Assembly: GCF_042651565.1 (NCBI RefSeq)
Contig: NZ_JBHSDF010000003.1
From: Salinispirillum marinum
Lineage (GTDB): Bacteria; Pseudomonadota; Gammaproteobacteria; Pseudomonadales; Natronospirillaceae
DNA length: 64,000 nt
Reading direction: 5' to 3' (one strand)
Position numbers and translations under genes: made by a program
In this document: positions 1-7,778 of the stretch, in pieces
Numbering within the stretch: position 1 is the stretch's first letter
Layout of the letters: the number at the start of each line of letters is the position of its first letter
The notes under the pieces: model-generated
What the model was told of the DNA's origin: nothing
The model's database searches: none
Seen by the model: only the letters and a program-made list of their open reading frames with translations

Positions 1-73
1 GCATTTTGTTCATATTGTTCACGCGGGGTTTTCTGCCGCTTCAGACAGCAACGCCAGCGTGAGAAAAGGAGGT

Positions 74-763
74 TTACACGTGGTAACGGCGTTCAGGCCG
101 CCCCACATCCCCATAATCCAACTCCGCCTTCACCAACCCCTGCGCCACCAAAAACTCCAGATAGCGCCGCGCCGTCGAACGGCTGGCCCCAATACTGCGC
201 GCCAACGTCACGGCCGTGACCGACTCCGCCGCTTCGTGCAAGGCACGGGTTACGTTATCCAGCGTTAATTTATCAATGCCTTTGGGTAGGCGTTCCGGCG
301 TGCTGGCAGGAAGCGATCCGCCCCGGTTGAGCGCCGCATCTAACTCATCCTGATTGAGTTCTTCTCGCGCCTGCAACAGCGCCCGCTCGGCAGCGAACCG
401 TTGCAGCGTTTGCGCCATACGTGTGCTTTCGGTGGGCTTGATCAGGTAATCAAACACCCCGCCACGCAAGGCTTCCTGTATGGTTTCCACCTCCTTGGCG
501 GCGGTAATCATGATGATATCGAGATGCTTGTAATCGCGCCGCAAGGCCCACAACAACTCCAAACCGTTCACATCCGGGATGTAAGCATCTAACAACACCA
601 AGTCTACCGTTGCACCATGCTCCTGCATAAACACTTCAGCTTCGGCTTTCGACTTCGCCACGCCCACCACCTGAAACCCCGGCGACTGCTCAATGAATTG
701 GCGGTTAATTTCTGCGACCCGAAAGTCGTCTTCAATGATGAGTACCCCAAATGTCTGGCTCAT
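74..763 (-). CDS. CitB/DcuR-type response regulator
   Basis: Response regulator of the CitB/DcuR/DctR class, which activates genes for uptake or breakdown of a C4-dicarboxylate or tricarboxylate. The receiver domain covers about residues 5-125, with acidic residues E11-D12-D13, phospho-acceptor D59 in LVLLDAYIPD, T87 and K109. The C-terminal helix-turn-helix (about 180-220) contains IGASRSTARRYLEFL, typical of this class. The 229 aa length is normal. Its ATG overlaps the stop of the upstream sensor kinase by 4 nt, so the two are translationally coupled. The regulated transporter is not visible and may lie beyond the window start. The family call is firm; the ligand is unknown. Confidence 0.9.
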   Translation of the reverse strand: MSQTFGVLIIEDDFRVAEINRQFIEQSPGFQVVGVAKSKAEAEVFMQEHGATVDLVLLDAYIPDVNGLELLWALRRDYKHLDIIMITAAKEVETIQEALRGGVFDYLIKPTESTRMAQTLQRFAAERALLQAREELNQDELDAALNRGGSLPASTPERLPKGIDKLTLDNVTRALHEAAESVTAVTLARSIGASRSTARRYLEFLVAQGLVKAELDYGDVGRPERRYHV

Positions 764-2421
764 ACCCGGCTGATCTCCTGCTGTGCAACGCGACCTTTAT
801 TGACCGTAACAATGAAGCACGCGCCCCCTAAATCGCCGTCTTCCATGGTTAGCTCACCGCCAAACTGGGCACATAAGCGCTGTACTTGCGCCAAACCAAT
901 GCCACGGTGCTTACCCGGCTTGGTGGTGAAACCCTGTTGTAATAGTGTTTCGAGTTGCGCCGGGTCGATGCCGGGGCCACTGTCCTCTACTTCAAACACC
1001 AACTGATGCCCTAGATCGGTAAAAAATAAGCGCACGTGCGGCACCGAGTCCGTCTGCGCTTTGGTCTGCATAAGCACCGCATCGAAGGCGTTATCCAGTA
1101 AATTGCTCAGTACCGTCATCAAGGCTTCCTGACCGGCACTGCTCAATTCAACATGCAACGAACAACTGTCGGGCATGCTGAATTGAATACCGCGCTGCTC
1201 GGCGCGCAACATCTTACCCAACAACATGCCACTGATCACTGCGTCCGACACATGCTCCACCAAGAAACCCACCTGTTCCTGCGCCACCCGGCTTTCTTGC
1301 TGAATCAACGCTAAGGCTTCATCCGGCCTACCCAACTGCAACAAACCCGACACCGTGTACAACCGGTTTGAAAACTCATGCGCCTGCACCCGCAACGAAT
1401 CCACATCGGCACTCGCTTCGTTCAAAGCTTTCGACAACTCCATGATTTCACGTTGGCTGCGGAAGGTCGCTACCGCCCCTTCCAACTGACCGCCGTGAAT
1501 AATCGGCACCCGGTTTACCACCATCGGGTGGTCGCCAATCCAGGTTTCTTGGTCGTACTGGTGTTCACCCGCGTTCAACACTTCCAGCAAACGCGAATTG
1601 GGCACCACATCCTGTACCGGCTTGTTGAGCAAGTCTTCATGCGCGGCCACCCCCATCAAACGGCGTGCGGCCTGATTCAACAGTGATACCTTGCCATCTT
1701 TATTGATCGCCAGAATACCTTCGTGAATGGACTGCAATATGGCTTCTTTCTCCATCACCAAACGCGCGATTTCATAAGGCTCCAAACCCAAAATCACCTG
1801 TTTGAAATGCCGCGCAATCCACAGTGCCCCCATTAAACCACCCAACACCGCCAGCAGAATGGGTAACCAGCTCAGCTCCATATAACGCCGAACGTCAATT
1901 TCCACGTCATCGATCAAAAAACCGACCGACACAATGCCAATGATGTCACCATCACGGTTGAACACCGGCGCTTTTCCGCGAATCGCCTCGCCCAGGGTAC
2001 CCGTAGCTTCCGACACATAGGATTCGCCATGAATCAGGGCGCGGTCGTTATCGCCCCCGACCATCGCATGACCCAACCGTTCCTCTACCGGGTGGGCGTA
2101 GCGAATGCCTTCATGATTACCCACCACGACATATTCCGCGCCGGTTTCCATGCGAATGCGTTCCGCAATGGGCTGAATTAGCAATGCCGGTTCCGGAGCA
2201 GTGAACGCATCTATGAGTTCGGGAATGACCGCGACCGTCCGCGCTACACCGAGGGCGCGCAAACCAATTTGTTCAGAAATGATTTCCGCCCGCCGCGCGT
2301 TCATGTAGGTACCTTGCAACACCAGCATCAGCGCCACCAACGCACCCACCAACATCAGCACTTGCAGACGAATACTGACCCGCCATGGGCGAACCGGCTT
2401 GAAACGATGCAACACGGTCAT
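760..2421 (-). CDS. CitA/DcuS-type sensor histidine kinase
   Basis: Membrane histidine kinase that senses a periplasmic carboxylate-type ligand and phosphorylates the regulator that follows it. I chose the ATG at 2421 because it directly precedes a short basic leader and the first membrane segment (about residues 20-38); the reading frame stays open to 2520. Then come a periplasmic sensor domain (about 40-180), a second membrane segment (about 182-202), a cytoplasmic PAS domain (about 225-335), an SpoOB-like phospho-acceptor region with H348 in AHEFSNRLYTVSGLLQLG, and a C-terminal ATPase with NLLDNAFDAV, EDSGPGI and HRGIGL. All kinase motifs are intact. The family is clear; the signal cannot be read from sequence. 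Confidence 0.9.
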   Translation of the reverse strand: MTVLHRFKPVRPWRVSIRLQVLMLVGALVALMLVLQGTYMNARRAEIISEQIGLRALGVARTVAVIPELIDAFTAPEPALLIQPIAERIRMETGAEYVVVGNHEGIRYAHPVEERLGHAMVGGDNDRALIHGESYVSEATGTLGEAIRGKAPVFNRDGDIIGIVSVGFLIDDVEIDVRRYMELSWLPILLAVLGGLMGALWIARHFKQVILGLEPYEIARLVMEKEAILQSIHEGILAINKDGKVSLLNQAARRLMGVAAHEDLLNKPVQDVVPNSRLLEVLNAGEHQYDQETWIGDHPMVVNRVPIIHGGQLEGAVATFRSQREIMELSKALNEASADVDSLRVQAHEFSNRLYTVSGLLQLGRPDEALALIQQESRVAQEQVGFLVEHVSDAVISGMLLGKMLRAEQRGIQFSMPDSCSLHVELSSAGQEALMTVLSNLLDNAFDAVLMQTKAQTDSVPHVRLFFTDLGHQLVFEVEDSGPGIDPAQLETLLQQGFTTKPGKHRGIGLAQVQRLCAQFGGELTMEDGDLGGACFIVTVNKGRVAQQEISRV

Positions 2422-2685
2422 TGTTTTACTTATTCTTATATCAACACGATGCCGCGAATGGTAGCACAGGGCTGCGAGCAACGGGTATGGGCCGGGTTGT
2501 GCCAAAGAGCAGAATTCCAATTTCAGCCGCCGGATTACTGAGCGCCACAGGCAACCGCAACGCTGGCAATGCCCGATCTATTCGAGTGTTTTTACGTGTC
2601 TATATTAGAAACAAGAAAACTTTGCTTGCCTAGCGTCATAGGTAGACTAGACTGCAAGTACTAAGAATTAAAGCCAGGTGCAACC

Positions 2686-4821
2686 ATGCTAGAAACAGGC
2701 AATGAGGCAACCACTGAGTCAGCCGAGCCGAGCCGATCTAGCCTATATGAAAGTGTCTTTCGCCTGATCCTAGAGGAAGTGCACATTTGGCAACTGGAAA
2801 GAGACGAGAGTGGTGCTATAAAAACATGGCGACTCTTAAATGCTAACCCTGTAGCCCTTAAGAATTGGGGCAAACGGCTCTCTGATATTAAAGGCAAAAC
2901 CACCAACGAGATTTTCAACGGCGTAGACGCCGTCAATACCTTCCTGCCAATCGTTGAAAAAATCTTCAGGGAGAAAAAACCTTATACTTGGGAAGTGTAC
3001 TTCGAAGGTACCGACCAGACACTTCAGATGACCAGCATCCCAATTGATGACGCTTTTATCAGTACTGGCTTCGACGTTTCTCACATAAGGCGATCAGAAC
3101 GAGACCTAAGAGTCGCGCAAGAACGCCTTTTATTAGCTACGGAAGCGGCACATATCGGCATATGGGAGTACGACTTATCCTCCCATGCACTGACCTGGGA
3201 TAACAGCATGTATAAAATATACGGAGTCGATCAATCAGCAACTGAGATTCCGTACAACACGTGGGAAAAAGGCGTTCATCCTGAAGATCGAGCAAAAGCC
3301 ACTTTTGATTTAGAAAAATCCATAAAAAACGAAAGAGACTTTGAAAGCGACTTCAGGATAATTTGCCAAGACACTCAGAAAATCAAATATATCCATGCTC
3401 ACGCCGTTTATAAGTCAGGCAATGGAGAAGAGTCGGACAGGCTGATTGGAGTTAACATTGATGTCTCCGATCAAAAAAAAGCACAGCAGGAAATCGAAGT
3501 CTTGGCCTACTTCGATACGCTGACTGGCCTGCCGAATCGAGGCATGATTGAGAAGCAACTTTGCCAATCAATAGCGCTTAGCGAACGGACCAAAACCAAC
3601 AGCGCCCTAATCTTCATCAATATTGACAGCTTGAAAAAGATTAACGACACCGCAGGCCATACCATAGGCGATGAATTGCTAAGCGCTTTCGGCAAAAGAG
3701 TCAACGCTGAAATAAGACCTGCAGATACCTTTGGTCGGTTTGGTGGCGATGAATTCATCATCATTCTGAACAATCTGAATAAACATCTGCCAACAGCAAT
3801 ACACTTCTCTAATGAATTCGCACACAACATCGTCGAACTGCTGCAGACACCATTTGAACTGTCTCATGCCTATGAAACCATCAGCGCCAGTTTTGGCATT
3901 ACCTTGTTTAATGGCGTGAAGTCTGTAGGAGAAATTCTTCGTGAAGCAGACCTCGCCATGCATATGGCAAAGGGTTCAGGCCGGAACCGTATTCATTTTT
4001 ACGATCCTGCCATGCAAAAATTATTTATCGAGAGGGTGCAGATAGAAAATGAACTAATGGATGCCCTCACTAACGGACAGATTGACGTGCACTATCAGCT
4101 ACAAGTGAACGATGATGGTAGTATTCGGGGGGCAGAAGCCTTGGCAAGATGGCAACACCCCACCAAAGGTTTCATTTCACCCGATACGTTCATACCCATC
4201 GCGGAGGTTACCGGAAAGATTCAAGCCTTGGGCGCATGGATATTCACACGCGCCTGCAGTGATTTCAAAAATCATATTCAGGCATACGCTGATGACGACT
4301 TCGTAATATCAATCAACGTCAGCTCCATTCAGATCTTCGAATCGGATTTCACAGAAGTAATACTGTCCCAAATTAAACAAATCGGCATCAACCCTGCTCA
4401 GGTCAAACTGGAGATCACCGAAAGCGCGATTATTGATCGACCTGAACTGACCCATCAAAAAATGCTCAGCCTCAAAAAGCATGGAGTGCAATTTTCCTTG
4501 GACGACTTTGGTACCGGCTATTCGAGCCTAACATGCCTCAAAAATTTGCCCGTTGACGAACTGAAAATCGATAAGACCTTTGTCAGTGACATCCTGTTAG
4601 ACATTCATAGCTCAGCCATCGCCCAAACAGTGATTGTTCTTGCCAAATCACTGGGGCTGCAAGTCGTTGCCGAAGGCATTGAACAAAGTACCCAAAAAAT
4701 CGCACTGCAAAACTTAGGCTGCCGAATTTTTCAAGGATACCTTTTCAGTAAGCCACTACCGCTGAGCGAATTCCTTACGCTCATCAAAACCATACAGCGC
4801 GCTCAACCAGCCCCCTATTAA
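2686..4821 (+). CDS. PAS-PAS-GGDEF-EAL cyclic di-GMP protein
   Basis: Cytoplasmic protein of 711 aa predicted to make and/or degrade cyclic di-GMP. Two PAS-type sensor domains lie at about residues 20-135 and 145-265. The GGDEF domain (about 275-435) has an intact GGDEF motif near residue 353, with INIDSLKKIND as metal site. The EAL domain (about 450-700) keeps AEAL near 481, the Asn of INVSS, the Glu of EITES, DDFGTGYSS, KIDKTFV and AEGIE, so both activities could be present. No membrane segment is seen. It is transcribed divergently from the sensor kinase. GC is lower than in the flanking kinase genes, which hints at a different origin. Confidence 0.92.
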   Translation: MLETGNEATTESAEPSRSSLYESVFRLILEEVHIWQLERDESGAIKTWRLLNANPVALKNWGKRLSDIKGKTTNEIFNGVDAVNTFLPIVEKIFREKKPYTWEVYFEGTDQTLQMTSIPIDDAFISTGFDVSHIRRSERDLRVAQERLLLATEAAHIGIWEYDLSSHALTWDNSMYKIYGVDQSATEIPYNTWEKGVHPEDRAKATFDLEKSIKNERDFESDFRIICQDTQKIKYIHAHAVYKSGNGEESDRLIGVNIDVSDQKKAQQEIEVLAYFDTLTGLPNRGMIEKQLCQSIALSERTKTNSALIFINIDSLKKINDTAGHTIGDELLSAFGKRVNAEIRPADTFGRFGGDEFIIILNNLNKHLPTAIHFSNEFAHNIVELLQTPFELSHAYETISASFGITLFNGVKSVGEILREADLAMHMAKGSGRNRIHFYDPAMQKLFIERVQIENELMDALTNGQIDVHYQLQVNDDGSIRGAEALARWQHPTKGFISPDTFIPIAEVTGKIQALGAWIFTRACSDFKNHIQAYADDDFVISINVSSIQIFESDFTEVILSQIKQIGINPAQVKLEITESAIIDRPELTHQKMLSLKKHGVQFSLDDFGTGYSSLTCLKNLPVDELKIDKTFVSDILLDIHSSAIAQTVIVLAKSLGLQVVAEGIEQSTQKIALQNLGCRIFQGYLFSKPLPLSEFLTLIKTIQRAQPAPY

Positions 4822-4901
4822 ACCGCACACCTATATCGCTCGCCAACTTGGACTTGTTGTATTCCCACCGCTTACATTCAGGGCCCACTAGCGTTCAGAC
4901 A

Positions 4902-5273
4902 TCACACATGCTGATCAATAAGAATGGCATTACCATCGGGGTCTTCCAGCGTGATGTGCGCCGGGCCACTTGTTGCCTCATCGGCTTCTTCCAACAGCGT
5001 AACGCCTTGAGATTTCAACGCCCGCTGAATATCACGCACATCGGGCGCACCCGCGATGGTTTGAGCATTGCTGTCCCATTTCGGGTTAAACGTCAGAATG
5101 TTTTTCTCGAACATGCCCTGAAACAAGCCGATCAGACAATCACCGTTTTTCATGATCAGATAATGATGGTCAACGTCACCACCGAACTGAGTAAAACCCA
5201 GTTTTTCATAAAAATCCCGCGATGCATGAATGTCTTTCACTGCCAAACTGACTGAGAACGCACCTATTTCCAT
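4902..5273 (-). CDS. VOC (glyoxalase/bleomycin resistance) family protein
   Basis: Small protein of the vicinal oxygen chelate superfamily, about 123 aa. It has two beta-alpha-beta-beta-beta units: SLAVKDIHASRDFYEKLGF near the N-terminus, and VRDIQRALKSQGVTLLEE through LEDPDGNAILIDQH at the end. The start at 5273 is chosen because a run of six G lies 9 nt upstream of this ATG and the protein then begins MEIGAFSVSL, as is usual for the family; the frame is open to 5324. The substrate cannot be predicted. It marks the left edge of the accessory island. Confidence 0.85.
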   Translation of the reverse strand: MEIGAFSVSLAVKDIHASRDFYEKLGFTQFGGDVDHHYLIMKNGDCLIGLFQGMFEKNILTFNPKWDSNAQTIAGAPDVRDIQRALKSQGVTLLEEADEATSGPAHITLEDPDGNAILIDQHV

Positions 5274-5421
5274 ATCAAAGCCCCCCTTTGCTGAATTGCT
5301 ATTTACTGTAGTACATGGCTTCACGTTTTGCCGTTAAGTAACTGTATCTTCGCTTTTGGTGGTCACTACGATCACCATTAATACCGCAAGCAGACGCATG
5401 GATTTAGTGTGTCGGCCTGCC

Positions 5422-5450
5422 TTGCCATGTCATGCCTTTGGGCGTAGGAT
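5422..5450 (+). promoter_or_regulatory. Probable promoter of the phd-type/PIN toxin-antitoxin pair
   Basis: A -35-like TTGCCA (5422-5427) is separated by 17 nt from a -10-like TAGGAT (5445-5450). It sits immediately before an inverted repeat and 40 nt before the antitoxin start, as expected for an autoregulated TA operon. Confidence 0.5.
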
Positions 5451-5451
5451 G

Positions 5452-5468
5452 GTACAACATCCTTGTAC
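5452..5468 (+). promoter_or_regulatory. Candidate antitoxin operator (GTACAA-N5-TTGTAC)
   Basis: Perfect inverted repeat GTACAA catcc TTGTAC just downstream of the predicted -10 and 22 nt before the antitoxin start. Phd-type antitoxins bind such palindromes with their N-terminal domain to repress their own operon. The position supports this role, but binding is inferred. Confidence 0.55.
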
Positions 5469-5489
5469 AATACCTGTAGGTGCCAGATC

Positions 5490-5720
5490 ATGCTGACCGT
5501 AAACATTAGTGATCTAAGAGCTAACTTGCTGAAATATTTAGAGAAAGCCAGCAGTGGCGAGCAAATCACCGTGACCACCAATGGCAGAGTTTTAGCGACC
5601 ATTGCTCCACCCGTAGATAAAAAGGCAATGGCAAGGAAACAACTCTGTGAGTTAGCTGCAACGGCAAAAATCAATGATATAACCTCTCCCATTGATTCCC
5701 AATGGGACGCATTGCAGTGA
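5490..5720 (+). CDS. Phd/YefM-family antitoxin
   Basis: Antitoxin of a type II toxin-antitoxin pair, 76 aa. The N-terminal half carries the Phd/YefM DNA-binding fold: VNISDLRANLLKYLEKASSGEQITVTTNGRVLATIAP reads in order across about residues 4-40 (described here by its first and last elements VNISDL and VLATIAP). The C-terminal tail, which normally wraps the toxin, is short and acidic. I chose the ATG at 5490 because the family starts just before this motif and TAGGTG precedes it; the frame also runs upstream to 5463. It overlaps the PIN toxin gene, the usual arrangement. Confidence 0.85.
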   Translation: MLTVNISDLRANLLKYLEKASSGEQITVTTNGRVLATIAPPVDKKAMARKQLCELAATAKINDITSPIDSQWDALQ

Positions 5721-6112
5721 TTCTACTCGATACCTGCGCAATCATCTGGGATGCCCTTGATCAGGAAAAGCTTACCGAAAACGCAAAAAACGCCATTGCA
5801 AAAGCTGACGAGCACAACGCATTAATAATTTCAGATATATCCATTTGGGAAATATCTATGTTAATCAAGCGTTCGCGGATTGAAGTTTCCACAACCCCGG
5901 CAAATTTCATTAACCTTTTCTTGGAATCCCGTAGCGTTTCCGTGATTTCGATTTCCCCGGAAATTGCCGAGCTTTCAACTAATTTCGGCTCCGAGATTAA
6001 CAATGACCCCGCAGACCGAGTTATTGCCGCCACATCGATTATTCATAATGCTCGCCTTGTAACAGCCGATACAAATCTACGACAAGCAACGCTGATAGAT
6101 ACGATCTGGTGA
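5717..6112 (+). CDS. PIN-domain toxin (VapC-like ribonuclease)
   Basis: Toxin of the pair with the preceding antitoxin: a Mg-dependent PIN-domain ribonuclease. Conserved acidic residues are visible: D in ILLDTCAIIW at the N-terminus, E in DISIWEISML, and the two D of NNDPADRVIAATS plus D in VTADTNL near the C-terminus. The start is ambiguous. A GTG at 5717 gives MILLDTCAIIW, the usual VapC beginning, with a GTGA overlap with the antitoxin stop; an ATG at 5702 adds five residues. I prefer 5717. The stop codon lies inside a short attC-like palindrome, consistent with a mobile cassette. Confidence 0.85.
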   Translation: MILLDTCAIIWDALDQEKLTENAKNAIAKADEHNALIISDISIWEISMLIKRSRIEVSTTPANFINLFLESRSVSVISISPEIAELSTNFGSEINNDPADRVIAATSIIHNARLVTADTNLRQATLIDTIW

Positions 6113-6141
6113 GGCATCCGCCCAGATTACTTATGTTAGAT
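6084..6141 (+). repeat. Short attC-like recombination site (candidate)
   Basis: It runs from AACGCTG inside the PIN gene to a perfect integron core GTTAGAT at 6135-6141. Between them lie an ATCTGG / CCAGAT stem and a partly symmetrical outer part. It is short (about 58 bp) and the left core is imperfect, so this is a weaker call than the sites at 7525 and 7661. Confidence 0.35.
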
Positions 6142-6160
6142 GGCACTGGGCTCATGTGCC

Positions 6161-6237
6161 TTGCAACGCTGGGCTTTGCGGCAATTTTGGAGCCGTGCAG
6201 CGGTGGAGAAATTGTCACGCAACAGTGGCTGTTTATG
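6161..6237 (-). repeat. attC-like site downstream of the YoeB gene (candidate)
   Basis: Imperfect palindrome with an inner stem GCAATTT (6181-6187) / AAATTGT (6209-6215) and outer arms that pair with gaps. The loop segment ending GGTGGAGA resembles the loop of the two better sites at 7525 and 7661. The terminal cores do not match the consensus, so it may be decayed. Confidence 0.35.
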
Positions 6238-6239
6238 CA

Positions 6240-6503
6240 TTATTCGTAGTGGCTCCAGAGCCTCAGAACTTTTACCACCCGCTCTTCTTCAAGTACTTGG
6301 TAGACCAGACGATACTGAATATTGATTCGGCGCGAGTAGGCCCCCGCGAGATCCCCTATGAGCTTCTCGAACGGAGGCGGCTTGCGATAAGGGTCCTCGG
6401 AAATCAGCGCCAACAATTCCTGGGCATTTGGTTTGAGGCCGCTGGAGGCCAGTTTCTTTGCATCTTTCTGGGCTTGCTTGGTGTAAACCAACTTCCATGT
6501 CAC
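6240..6503 (-). CDS. Txe/YoeB-family toxin
   Basis: Ribosome-dependent mRNA endonuclease toxin, 87 aa, close in length to E. coli YoeB (84 aa). Residues matching the known catalytic set are E46, R65 and H85, with Y86 in the terminal WSHYE. Its ATG overlaps the stop of the YefM gene by 4 nt, so the antitoxin is made first and the two are coupled. Nothing suggests inactivation. Homology and gene order make this one of the safest calls in the island. Confidence 0.93.
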   Translation of the reverse strand: MTWKLVYTKQAQKDAKKLASSGLKPNAQELLALISEDPYRKPPPFEKLIGDLAGAYSRRINIQYRLVYQVLEEERVVKVLRLWSHYE

Positions 6504-6742
6504 CAGACCAGCTCCTCATTGCAATCATCCACGGGCGTATCCATCCCCTCACGAATAGACTCTCGCATACCCGGTACGGCAAGCAGGTAAAGTGTTTCCT
6601 GAATTGCAGACCAGTCTTCCTCGGAAACCAGGACGGCTTTGTTCCGCTTCCCCATAATGACGATGGGTTGGTGGGACTCGGCAGCTTCATCAATCAATCG
6701 ATAAAGATTGCTGCGGGCCTCAGTTGCTGTGATTCCGGTCAT
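6500..6742 (-). CDS. YefM-family antitoxin
   Basis: Antitoxin of 80 aa paired with the YoeB gene that follows. The N-terminal ITATEARSNLYRLIDE, then PIVIMGKRNKAVLVSEEDW, is the classic YefM/Phd DNA-binding fold. The C-terminal half (residues about 55-80) is the toxin-binding tail. It neutralises YoeB and represses its own operon. A well-formed promoter lies directly upstream on the same strand. Confidence 0.93.
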   Translation of the reverse strand: MTGITATEARSNLYRLIDEAAESHQPIVIMGKRNKAVLVSEEDWSAIQETLYLLAVPGMRESIREGMDTPVDDCNEELVW

Positions 6743-6774
6743 GACGCACCTATTGCGTGTTCAAATCCCCATAA

Positions 6775-6802
6775 ATTGTACGCCTTTGGGTACGTACGTC
6801 AA
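6775..6802 (-). promoter_or_regulatory. Probable promoter of yefM-yoeB
   Basis: On the minus strand TTGACG (6797-6802) and TACAAT (6775-6780) are spaced 16 nt apart, 33 nt before the antitoxin start. The spacer contains repeated GTAC half-sites that could bind the antitoxin. Confidence 0.55.
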
Positions 6803-6896
6803 CACGACCGTCTTACCCCCCCCCTGTAGGTCAAGCTAGTTGCCACCTCTATTTAATGAGAAGTCAACATGAAACATCATTCCCCTGAATACAGAA

Positions 6897-6938
6897 TTAG
6901 GGAGCTCTGGAGGAATCCGTCCAGATCACTTCAGCCAT
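6897..6938 (-). pseudogene. Truncated ParE/RelE-type toxin remnant (13 codons)
   Basis: It starts with ATG inside the end of the upstream antitoxin gene (13 nt overlap) and reads MAEVIWTDSSRAP before a stop. MAEVIWT is how many ParE/RelE toxins begin, and the overlap with an antitoxin is the usual toxin position. After about eight codons the frame runs into unrelated sequence, so the toxin body has been lost. Its small size limits certainty. Confidence 0.55.
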
Positions 6939-7126
6939 TTACTCATTTTCTCCCTGGCCTCACTCTGGCTGTACGTTCTTCCCTCAAGTACAGCACGCTC
7001 TCCCCGAGCGAGCCCCTCAAGCCGCTCAAGTCGAGGCTGCAATATAGGGCGAGAAAAGCGAAGCTCTTGACGCCTCAGTCGGCTTACCGACGACATAGAT
7101 GGTTTGCTCGATGGCACTGGATTCAT
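6926..7126 (-). CDS. Orphan antitoxin-like protein (toxin lost)
   Basis: Small basic protein, about 66 aa from the ATG at 7126, resembling the antitoxin partner of ParE/RelE toxins: SSVSRLRRQELRFSRPIL near the N-terminus, and an acidic-basic tail ending QSEAREKMSKWLK. The start ATG overlaps the stop of the VOC gene (ATGA); an in-frame start at 7141 is possible. The toxin gene that should follow is reduced to 13 codons. Such solitary antitoxins can still act as anti-addiction factors or repressors. The function is inferred from motif and neighbour only. Confidence 0.6.
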   Translation of the reverse strand: MNPVPSSKPSMSSVSRLRRQELRFSRPILQPRLERLEGLARGERAVLEGRTYSQSEAREKMSKWLK

Positions 7127-7506
7127 GGCCCGATGATGCAAAAGCCATTGCCAAAGGGGTCAGCGCAGAAAGCCACTTGCTTGGGTTCTTGGTACTGTTG
7201 TTCTACAACCGCGCCTTCTTCTACAGCCCTGGCTAAGGTTGAATCAAAGTCGGACACGTGAAGATCCAGGTGAACGGGCGTCCAGTGTCGGTTGTAGCTG
7301 CGGGTGGTTTCGGCTGGCGTGGGTTTCGTTCCTGATGGCTTCCCGTGCATGCAGATCGTCACATTGTTCCCATCGATGACTGCCATTTCAGGGAAAGGGC
7401 GTGATTTCTCGACCCAGCCGAAGACGCCGCAATAGAATGCCACCCCTGCGTCTAAATCGGGAACATCGATGCTGATGTTGACGGTGGTCATTGTGACCTG
7501 CTTCAT
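7123..7506 (-). CDS. VOC family protein carried on a cassette
   Basis: Second vicinal oxygen chelate protein, 127 aa, with two glyoxalase-like half domains: ISIDVPDLDAGVAFYCGVFG at the N-terminus, and VHLDLHVSDFDSTLARAVEE through ADPFGNGFCIIGP at the C-terminus. Its ATG is preceded by AGGAG, and 19 nt upstream by a perfect integron core site (GTTAGAT on this strand). This is the geometry of a gene at the head of an integron cassette. VOC proteins are frequent cassette cargo. It is not closely similar to the VOC protein at 4902-5273. The substrate is unknown. Confidence 0.87.
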   Translation of the reverse strand: MKQVTMTTVNISIDVPDLDAGVAFYCGVFGWVEKSRPFPEMAVIDGNNVTICMHGKPSGTKPTPAETTRSYNRHWTPVHLDLHVSDFDSTLARAVEEGAVVEQQYQEPKQVAFCADPFGNGFCIIGP

Positions 7507-7524
7507 TGCAAATGCTCCTGTAGC

Positions 7525-7602
7525 ATCTAACGCAGAGCACAGCGACGACCTTGACGCAACGAAGCGGAGACAAGGGCGTCCGAGTACCGCGTTTGGTTAA
7601 TT
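7525..7602 (-). repeat. attC site A (integron-type)
   Basis: The core GTTAGAT (7525-7531, minus strand) fits the GTTRRRY consensus and abuts the VOC gene. The opposite end at 7596-7602 is a variant. The inner stem GACGACCTTG (7544-7553) / CAAGGGCGTC (7571-7580) pairs at 9 of 10 positions. The loop carries CGAAGCGGAGA (7560-7570), also found in site B. Two homologous folded sites in tandem make an integron origin likely. Confidence 0.68.
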
Positions 7603-7660
7603 GGCTATCGTTCGCCCTCAAGGCCATGCCACACCCAGAGAATTGCGAGGGTGGGCAAAA

Positions 7661-7765
7661 ATTTAACGCCAATATTCAGCGGCGGCCTTTGAGTAGCGAA
7701 GCGGAGAAAAGGCCGTCCGGTGGAGGCCCATCAGGGCCGGAGCGAACTGAAATGCCTGGTTAAAG
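7661..7765 (-). repeat. attC site B (integron-type)
   Basis: The core ATTTAAC at 7661-7667 (GTTAAAT on the minus strand) fits the consensus; the far end GTTAAAG is at 7759-7765. The inner stem CGGCCTTT (7683-7690) / AAAGGCCG (7708-7715) is perfect, with the same loop CGAAGCGGAGA (7697-7707) as site A. It lies directly downstream of the DUF4145 gene. Between sites A and B there is only about 58 bp with no gene, a possible gene-less mini-cassette. Confidence 0.65.
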
Positions 7766-7778
7766 ATTGTGAGGCGAA

